In this document: positions 34,754-40,757 of the stretch, piece after piece | Position numbering within the stretch: position 1 is the first letter of the stretch | Layout of the letters: each line of letters begins with the position of its first letter | Source of the DNA: Phocaeicola faecalis | GTDB taxonomy: Bacteria > Bacteroidota > Bacteroidia > Bacteroidales > Bacteroidaceae | Length of the DNA stretch: 40,757 nucleotides | Assembly: GCF_021730445.1 (NCBI RefSeq) | Contig: NZ_JADNRM010000005.1 | Coordinates: forward strand, 153,404 to 194,160 | Reading direction: 5' to 3' | The notes under the pieces: model-generated | Seen by the model: the letters and a program-made list of their open reading frames with translations, nothing else | What the model was told of the DNA's origin: nothing | Databases searched by the model: none | Position numbers and translations under genes: made by a program

Positions 34754-37204
34754 CTAAAACTTCAGTTTCATTGTTTTATTGTCGTACATAACCTCTTTTT
34801 CAACTACAGACGCGTCCCCCGATTTCGAAGGAGTAAGAATCTGAATCTTGAACTTTCTATTCTTCAATTTAGGCGACATTTTACCAGTAGGTGCAAACAG
34901 AGTGAACGTTCGATGCGTATTATTCCATTTCATTTGAATGGCTGAATAACCTCCTCTCTCATAGGCATAAGTTTCATTATCGTCTTCATAAAGCAGAAAC
35001 TCTGCATCTTTACCTGCATAAACTGATAATGTCATTTCAGAGCCATCGTCTTGAGCGACATATTGAACCACTTTATTACGTGGAACAATGGAACCGGCTT
35101 TTACTAATATTGGCAGCGTTTCTAAAGGAGCATCATATTTTATTTCTTTTCCTCCTTCATAACATTTGTTGGAGTGAAAGTCAAACCAATAAATACCGGA
35201 ATGTTGTGGTAAGTAAATCCCTTCCAATGTATTGACATCCGAAATAACACCTTCCCGGTCATAATACATCGGTCTGGTTATTGGATGAACCATTAATGCG
35301 TCCCCTAACATATAACTGCTTCCATCATCAAACGTTTTCCGGTCGCCTGAAAAATCCACTACTGTACCACGCATCATGGCCGAACCTTTTGACGTAACCT
35401 TCCAAGCTTCTGAATATATATACGACAAAAGCGTATAACGAAGATGTATTGTCTCAACTTGGATATCATAGAATTTGCTGCCGGGCTCACCAAAATGCCA
35501 AATTTCACGCGGTACTTCTGTTCCATGAGCCCGGAATATCGGAGAAAGAGCCCCATATTGAAACCACCTTGTATATAATTCCAAATAGGCAGAATCTTTA
35601 AGTCCCTTCGCATATCCTCCATCACAAGAAGATATGCTTTTATGAATTTCCGTCCCTATCTCTCCTGTTCCTTCACCGGAATTTTCCTTACTTCGCACTC
35701 TAAAGCCACCGATATCGGTAGTCCAATAAGGAATACCGGTCATACAAATATTAAGACCGGCTACAATTTGCTTCTTTAGCACGTCCCAAGAAGCATAGAT
35801 GTCTCCAGACCATATAGAAGTACCAAACCGCTGCTGCCCTGCAAAAGCAGAACGAGTTAAGATAGATGCGCGATTATCACTCTGTTCCCTTAAATTTTCA
35901 TACATCATCCCAGTTAATACATACGAATAAGTATTGAGATAACGAGCGGCAGATCCGATAAAAGTTTTACCGGCTTTTTTGCTCCATAAAGTCTGCTTTT
36001 CAGGATATAGCCCATCTTTATAAGCCGGTTCTGTCGCATCCAACCACCAAGAGTCCACACCTTTTGTATAAAGTCCCTGATACAGATGGTTCCAAAAAAT
36101 CTTTTGGGCTGTAGGAGCATATATATCCGCTACCTTGTAACCTGCCCATGTGGGCACGTCATACAACACATTTGCCGAATCCATCTCTTGATATACTTTC
36201 GTGGATTTTCCGAAACCGGGCCAAACAGACAACGTCAACTTAACATGATACTTCTGATGCAAACCTTCAATTACCTTTCGGGGATTAGGATGAGTGATTG
36301 GATTGAAAATCATGCCATTCCATGAATCAAGGTTTTCCCCCCAATATTGCCAGTCTTGAACGATGTTGTCTAACGGAATATTTCTCATTCGGTAAGTTCT
36401 CACCACATTTTGAAGTTCATCAAATGTCCTGTAACGTTCTTTCGACATCCAGAATCCAAAAGCCGACTTGGGAAGCATTGGTGAGTTCCCTGTCAATTCG
36501 CGGAATTCCGCCATGGCATCCTTCATATCTTTCCCCACTACCAAATAATAATTTACGCCATCTCCTATCTCAGAAGTAAAAGTAGCTCCATCAAGAGTAT
36601 CTTCAAAGGTGGAACAAGAATAATTATCCCAAAACAACACATAATTTGAAGTGGATACAACAACCGGATTTGCAATTTCACGATTGGCGTGTACCAGCAA
36701 CTCCTTATGCCCCCTATAATTATAAACCCCATCCTGATACTGCCCCAAACCATAAATAGCTTCATCAGGCTTTAAAATGAAGGTTTGGCTCACTGTATAC
36801 GCTTTTTCCCCTAAATCATCAATTTCAGAAAACTGATTACCACCTTCTACGAGAATCGTATCATGGCTTTGAGCATCAGAAAAAAGAATCCTATCCTGCC
36901 AAACATCATAAGTTGCTTCTACTTTTGCAGATTTTAAAGTAATCTTATTTTGCAATGAACGATATTTTATACCTTGCACTCCAAAGGCTTTATCGTTTAC
37001 AACAAGGGAAGGCTTCTGCTCTTGTCCTGCAGGATAGGTTCGAATGTGTATAATATTATCCTTCAAAAAAGAGATCTCAATTTGTTTTGCTTCAAGAGAA
37101 ACTGTGACCCCGTTTCCTCTCTTTTGTACAGCAGAGAGGGAGCTCCTTTGTCCATAAGAACAGAGTGAAACAATGAAAAACAAAAAAAATATTATTCTAT
37201 TCAT
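34754..37204 (-). CDS. GH31 alpha-glycosidase, probably alpha-xylosidase-like
   Basis: GH31 enzymes are retaining alpha-glycosidases. After a signal peptide (MNRIIFFLFFIVSLCSYG) there is an N-terminal sandwich with DEAIYGLGQYQDGVYNYRG, then the barrel: PKSAFGFWMSKERYRTFDEL, DNIVQDWQYWGEN, GVDSWWLDATEPAYKDG with nucleophile D389, WSGDIYASWDVLKKQI with acid/base D468, GIPYWTTDIGGF and PIFRAHGTEVPREIW. The C-terminal part has LPILVKAGSIVPRNKV and AEFLLYEDDNETYAYERGGY (DUF5110-like). Length 816 is normal. WWLDATEP and the KGVDSWW context recall alpha-xylosidases, but alpha-glucosidase or alpha-galactosidase activity is possible. It is upstream of the regulator on the same strand with its own gap of 261 bases. 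Confidence 0.92.
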   Translation of the reverse strand: MNRIIFFLFFIVSLCSYGQRSSLSAVQKRGNGVTVSLEAKQIEISFLKDNIIHIRTYPAGQEQKPSLVVNDKAFGVQGIKYRSLQNKITLKSAKVEATYDVWQDRILFSDAQSHDTILVEGGNQFSEIDDLGEKAYTVSQTFILKPDEAIYGLGQYQDGVYNYRGHKELLVHANREIANPVVVSTSNYVLFWDNYSCSTFEDTLDGATFTSEIGDGVNYYLVVGKDMKDAMAEFRELTGNSPMLPKSAFGFWMSKERYRTFDELQNVVRTYRMRNIPLDNIVQDWQYWGENLDSWNGMIFNPITHPNPRKVIEGLHQKYHVKLTLSVWPGFGKSTKVYQEMDSANVLYDVPTWAGYKVADIYAPTAQKIFWNHLYQGLYTKGVDSWWLDATEPAYKDGLYPEKQTLWSKKAGKTFIGSAARYLNTYSYVLTGMMYENLREQSDNRASILTRSAFAGQQRFGTSIWSGDIYASWDVLKKQIVAGLNICMTGIPYWTTDIGGFRVRSKENSGEGTGEIGTEIHKSISSCDGGYAKGLKDSAYLELYTRWFQYGALSPIFRAHGTEVPREIWHFGEPGSKFYDIQVETIHLRYTLLSYIYSEAWKVTSKGSAMMRGTVVDFSGDRKTFDDGSSYMLGDALMVHPITRPMYYDREGVISDVNTLEGIYLPQHSGIYWFDFHSNKCYEGGKEIKYDAPLETLPILVKAGSIVPRNKVVQYVAQDDGSEMTLSVYAGKDAEFLLYEDDNETYAYERGGYSAIQMKWNNTHRTFTLFAPTGKMSPKLKNRKFKIQILTPSKSGDASVVEKEVMYDNKTMKLKF

Positions 37205-37394
37205 AATTAACCGACACTGTGCAGCATAAAATCTTATTTAATGTCTATACCTTTCAGAAACAACATAGTCCGTAAAGGTTTCCACACCAGTAACTTCACT
37301 TATTCCAGTGCTGCAAAATCAAAAAAAGGAAGCCCTGATATGTCGGTAAAGATAAGCATAAAGTTTATATTTTGGATACGACTTCCAGATGTAA

Positions 37395-37502
37395 ATGGTC
37401 CGCATAGTCAACGCTGTTGTCAACCATCTCAATCTTGACAGTTTCAAGAAGCTGCTTTATAAAGAAATGGGCCGTTGCGCCTATCATCTCTCAATAATAT
37501 AA
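37395..37502 (+). pseudogene. Possible transposase N-terminal remnant (IS1182-like)
   Basis: One frame reads VRIVNAVVNHLNLDSFKKLL, then YKEMGRCAYHLSII and a stop. This resembles the N-terminal part of IS1182-type transposases, which run VRVVNxVVxxLDL...YHPxMLLKVLLYAY. Preceding bases (37338-37394, RLPDVN) may belong to it in another frame. No further transposase or terminal inverted repeats were found, so this is a decayed scrap. Similarity is judged by memory only. Confidence 0.4.
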
Positions 37503-37930
37503 CATAGCATACAGAAGATCAGGCACATGAAAGAAAACAAGGTGACAATGGGCTCCGCTTTCTTTATTATAGTTTTTAATATCAAAAGATATGTGCGAAA
37601 CTGATAAAAGCAGAAAAAAAGCACAGACGAGACCGAATGCTTATGGTATATGATGTGATGTACAGATGATTGGTGATAGTAAAGAGATGAGTCAATGGCG
37701 ACAATTTGAAACTATCGTACAGGTAAAACTGTTTACCCGATAATAACCTAATATCATATTCGATAGGTACTCCATGAATGTTGATTAATATAGGATCTTA
37801 GCATCTATATCCGATTTTTCGGCAAGTCTTTCTCCTACAGAATTCCCCCAATATATACAAACGGGACATTGCTGTATCGTATTATAGACAACTGTAAATA
37901 TCATCAGGATTTCAAAACCTGATAAGGAAT
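37503..37930. other. Gene-free AT-rich stretch
   Basis: Short frames only, broken by many stops on both strands, and no recognisable protein motif, RNA or repeat. It separates the PUL from the group II intron and looks like degraded mobile-element DNA. Confidence 0.4.
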
Positions 37931-37939
37931 CGAGTAGGA

Positions 37940-37974
37940 GGAAAACGAAAGCTTTCTTCCTACTTTCGTTTTCC
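37940..37974. repeat. Perfect 12-bp inverted repeat beside the intron 3' end
   Basis: GGAAAACGAAAG (37940-37951) and CTTTCGTTTTCC (37963-37974) form a perfect stem with an 11-base loop, 10 bases outside the predicted intron 3' end. No T-tract follows on either strand. Some group II introns target stem-loops, but those place the stem in the 5' exon, whereas this one is in the 3' exon. Confidence 0.6.
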
Positions 37975-38023
37975 GACCTCTCAGTCGAGTAGATAAAAGG
38001 AGTTTCACCTTAAACCTCTCACA

Positions 38024-38057
38024 GAACCGTGCGTGATAGTCTCCCATCACACGGCTC
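38024..38057 (-). ncRNA. Group II intron domain V
   Basis: The 34-nt minus-strand sequence begins GAGCCGTGTGAT and ends ATCACGCACGGTTC, forming the domain V hairpin with the AGC catalytic triad near its 5' side and a purine-rich loop (GGGAGAC). It lies 14 bases after the RT stop and is followed by a domain VI-like stem (GAGGTTTAAGG / CTCCTTTTATCTAC). The catalytic RNA core therefore looks intact. Confidence 0.88.
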
Positions 38058-38070
38058 TTCTTATTCAACC

Positions 38071-39342
38071 TTATAACTTTATCGTACCTTTGGTTGGTTT
38101 GAAACCTATTTGCCAATGATAGAAAATGGCATCCCTATCTGCAATATTCCCAAGCCATTTCAATATTACATACATGGGCTTGCGTCTGAAAGTTTTATAT
38201 TTCGCTTTTGCCCATTTTGCAAGTAATAAATCGAAGTACCGAAGTAATTTTTGAAAAGATTTCCCACCATATTTACCATAATAATTTGCCCATCCTCGAA
38301 GTATGGGGTTAACCATTTGAGCTATGCAGTCCAGCGGAGTATGTGATTTTGACTTGAGATTCCATGAACGCATGGTCGCCCTGATTTTTGTTGTTGCCTT
38401 CATACTGATTCTTGGTTGGAAGCCTGTAAAGGCTTCACCGGAACTTTTATGCATGGTTTTACATGGTCGAAATGTATGACCGAGAAAATCAAAGGTAACA
38501 TTGGAGTGATTTTCCTTTCTTCTGCTTGATTTGCAATAGACTATCTTTGTTTTCTCTTCGTTCAGGGTTAATTTGCATGACTTGAACCTGACTATAAGTT
38601 CTTTATACAGGGATTCAGCTTCCTGCTTACTATGACAATGACATACTGTATCATCTGCATATCTCTCAAAAGGGATTTCAGGATGATGTATTTGCATCCA
38701 TCTGTCGAAACTATAATGCAGGAAGAGATTTGCCAGAATCGGTCCTATAACACTACCCTAGGGCACACCGCTGGTCCTTTCAACCAGACTTTTGTCTGCA
38801 TTCTGATACGGGACTTTGAGCCATCTTTCTATATACAGTATTATCCATCTTTCTCTTACATGAAGCTTTACAGCCTTCATCAATAACTGATGGTCTACCG
38901 TATCAAAGAACTTACTGATATCCGTATCCAATACCCACGCATATTTCCAGCATTTCTCTCTTGCACGACCCAGCGCATCATGAGCGGAACGGTTGGGACG
39001 ATAACCATAGGAATCCTCATGGAATATCCTCTCAATTTCAGGTTCTATCATTTCAACTACCAGCATCTGTGCAATCCTGTCTTCCACCGTGGAAATACCC
39101 AACGGTCTTGTTCCTCCTGCAGGCTTCGGTATCCGAACCAGTCTGACAGGTTTGGGAATGTAACTGCCTGAACTCATACGATTCCACAGTTTGTATAAGT
39201 TTCTTTTCAAATTACTGCCATACATTTCAAGTGTGACGTTGTCAACACCTGAACCACCTCGATTTTGATTCACACGCTTATACGCGTAATATAGTTTCCA
39301 TCGGTCAATATCGAATGGTTTTGCTCCTTGCTTTTGTGTCAT
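38071..39342 (-). pseudogene. Group II intron reverse transcriptase/maturase with one in-frame TAG
   Basis: Reading through a single stop gives a full 423-residue RT. The first part has SGVDNVTLEMYG, RIPKPAGGTRPLGISTVEDR, DSYGYRPNRSAHDALG and LDTDISKFFDTVDH. At 38760-38758 the motif TSGVP-Q-GSVIGPILANLF carries TAG where Gln is expected (codon 195). The rest has FERYADD (catalytic), LTLNEEKTKIVYC, FDFLGHTFRP and the maturase region NPILRGWANYYGKYGG. There is no other stop or frameshift, and domain V follows directly. It is therefore either a very recent pseudogene, or the amber codon is read through. The second RT nearby has TAG at the same codon. Confidence 0.9.
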
Positions 39343-39800
39343 CCTTAATGGAATTTAAGTTGTACAATACAATTTCGCTTGAATAAGTTACCCCCTCGCT
39401 CCATCTCCATTACAGAGAGTTCTTCACTACTACGAGGTAATCCGCCCCTGCATCAGACATCAGTATTTCTACCTTGTGTTTCTTTCACTTGTGTATTTTC
39501 CTTTGAAATTCTAAAGCAGGTTCCTATTTTCCGACAATTAGCCTACAGACAAATCATGCCGCCTTAACACCGTACATCGAATAAGCAGCAGTATAGGTAT
39601 CTCTTATTTTTATCCAAGGTCTGTGGTGAAAACCAAGTTCTGATGTAGTCTAACGCACATTTCGATGCTTCATCAGCGGTTCACTTCCGTTCATCTTTTG
39701 TCTGCCTACCTGACTATTTTTTTACAGCCTTTTAACAAGTCGTTCACTACAATATCTTTTCAGATACAGCAGCACTTGCCGGTTTACTACCGATACCTAT

Positions 39801-40757
39801 TTACCTGTTCAACTCCTCCAGCATCTGTCGGATGCTGATTCCACGACTGCGTTTGGTTATCACACGTATCTTGTCCTTTAGTCGTCCTTTCGGATGCTCG
39901 GACACACGTGGCACACAACCGCCTTTCTTATACCGAAAACCAAAGCCAAGCAAATGGCATTGGTCGGGGCGGCTGACCTTGCTTTTGTCACGGTTTACTT
40001 TTAAGAGGAGTTTATCCTCCAAGTACCTTGTGATACTCTGCAAGACTCTTTCCCCTGAGCGCTGGCTCCTGACGTAGATGCTGCAATCATCCGCATAGCG
40101 GACGAAACGAAGTCCGCGCCTCTCCAGTTCCTTATCCAACTTGTCGAGCAAGATGTTCGACAGTATCGGACTCAGGGGTGACCCCTACGGAGTGCCCTCA
40201 GTACGTGTGCTTGCCACACCGCCCTCCATGATTCCCGCTTGCAGGTATCGCCGGATTAACTTCAACAGAGGCTTATCCGTGATGCGCTCGCACAGGATGG
40301 ACATCAGTTTGTCGTGGTTCACACGGTCGAAGAACTTCTCCAGATCCATTTCGACTACCTTACGGCTACCGCTTGCGAAGTACTCCAATGCACGCTCTAC
40401 GGCTTGATGTGCCGAACGTCCCGGACGGAAGCCGAAACTGTTGGCACTAAAACCGGGATCATACAGGGCACTTAACCTTTGGGCGACAGCCTGCTGGATG
40501 AGTCGGTCAGTGACAGTAGGTATGCCAAGCATACGTTTACCCCCGTTCGGTTTCGGTATCTCCACCTTGCGGACTGCGCAGGGGATATAAGCGCCATGCT
40601 GTATCTGCCGTTTGATGGCAGACCAGTTCGCACACAAGTGCTCGTGAAGCTCCTCCACGTCCATGCCGTCGATGCCTGTCGCACCCTTGTTCGATACGAC
40701 CTGCTTATAGGCTTGTCTCATGTTGCTTGCGCTAAGTATATCTTCAAGCATACTGTT
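39801..40757 (-). pseudogene. Second group II intron RT with the same TAG, truncated, cut by right edge
   Basis: A different, more GC-rich RT: GATGIDGMDVEELHEHL, KVEIPKPNGGKRMLGIPTVT, NSFGFRPGRSAHQAVERALE and EMDLEKFFDRVNHDKLM. The motif EGTP-Q-GSPLSPILSNILL has TAG in place of Gln at 40187-40185, then the frame continues LDKELERRGLRFVRYADDCS with the catalytic YADD and CHLLGFGFRYKKGG. It ends at TAA 39801 after SIRQMLEELNR, just before where the maturase motif (xIRGWxNYF) should start, so the C-terminus is lost. An ATG lies at 40751 and the frame stays open to the window edge. About 26 bases separate it from the candidate 5' end of the neighbouring intron. Confidence 0.85.

Larger units (their letters stand above)
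37984..39775 (-). mobile_element. Group II intron with internal reverse transcriptase
   Basis: On the minus strand the order is a structured 5' region, RT ORF, domain V and a domain VI-like stem ending CTACTCGAC at 37984, as in bacterial group II introns. The 5' region contains CGTAGTAGTGAAG and GGAGATGGAGCGAGGGGG, typical of domains II-III. The 5' boundary is uncertain: GTGCT at 39775 gives a 5' region of about 430 bases; GTGCG at 39658 gives only about 315, short for domains I-III. Both boundaries need folding to confirm. The intron abuts a truncated second intron RT. Confidence 0.75.

Noticed and set aside
37904..38116. Open frame of 70 codons at the intron 3' end
   Set aside because: It is a shadow over domain V/VI and the end of the RT gene.
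38758..38760. Methylated-cytosine (CCAGG) deamination as a full explanation of both TAG codons
   Set aside because: The first site would have been CCCCAGGG, containing CCAGG, but the second (CCGCAGGGG) does not contain CCWGG, so this hotspot cannot explain both.

Overview
The window looks like a gut Bacteroidales chromosome (Bacteroides/Phocaeicola type). It has an adjacent SusC/SusD pair, a hybrid two-component regulator, many Sec-exported glycan enzymes, promoters of the Bacteroides form TAnnTTTG, and genes without Shine-Dalgarno sites. Bases 1 to about 37200 form one large polysaccharide utilisation locus (PUL). The last 3 kb is mobile-element debris. All families were assigned by reading the sequence; no search was run.

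Layout. Minus strand, 1-7834: a DUF2264-type protein running off the left edge, a GH88 unsaturated glucuronyl hydrolase, SusD and SusC. A 907-bp divergent control region (7835-8741) holds promoters, operator-like GTAC repeats and two unusual phased repeat arrays (22 bp, then 21 bp). Plus strand, 8742-30303: a tight nine-gene operon of GH3, a heparinase II/III-like lyase, a GH95-like/PL8 fusion, an uncharacterised six-hairpin enzyme, a second heparinase II/III-like lyase, an M60-like metallopeptidase with a BACON-like domain, GH95, a GH2-like protein and a GH109-like lipoprotein. Minus strand, 30509-37204: the hybrid regulator and a GH31 enzyme. After this come an IS remnant, a group II intron with its reverse transcriptase (RT), and a second truncated intron RT.

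How the parts fit. Three candidate lyases (PL8 and two heparinase-like) plus GH88 imply a uronic-acid-containing glycan cut by beta-elimination, with GH88 removing the unsaturated uronate. GH3, GH31, GH95, GH2 and GH109-like enzymes imply a branched, heterogeneous structure. The M60-like peptidase suggests the glycan may be attached to protein. No sulfatase is visible, which argues against sulfated glycosaminoglycans unless sulfatases lie outside the window. The true substrate cannot be read from the sequence.

Main oddities: (1) the two group II intron RTs carry an in-frame amber TAG at the same codon, the conserved Gln of the PQG motif; (2) the GH95-PL8 fusion gene is flanked by a 127-bp direct repeat of the end of the preceding gene and has a GC-rich patch; (3) the divergent control region carries phased A-tract and CGTACG arrays, and a shared element lies at the same distance from the susC and GH88 promoters.
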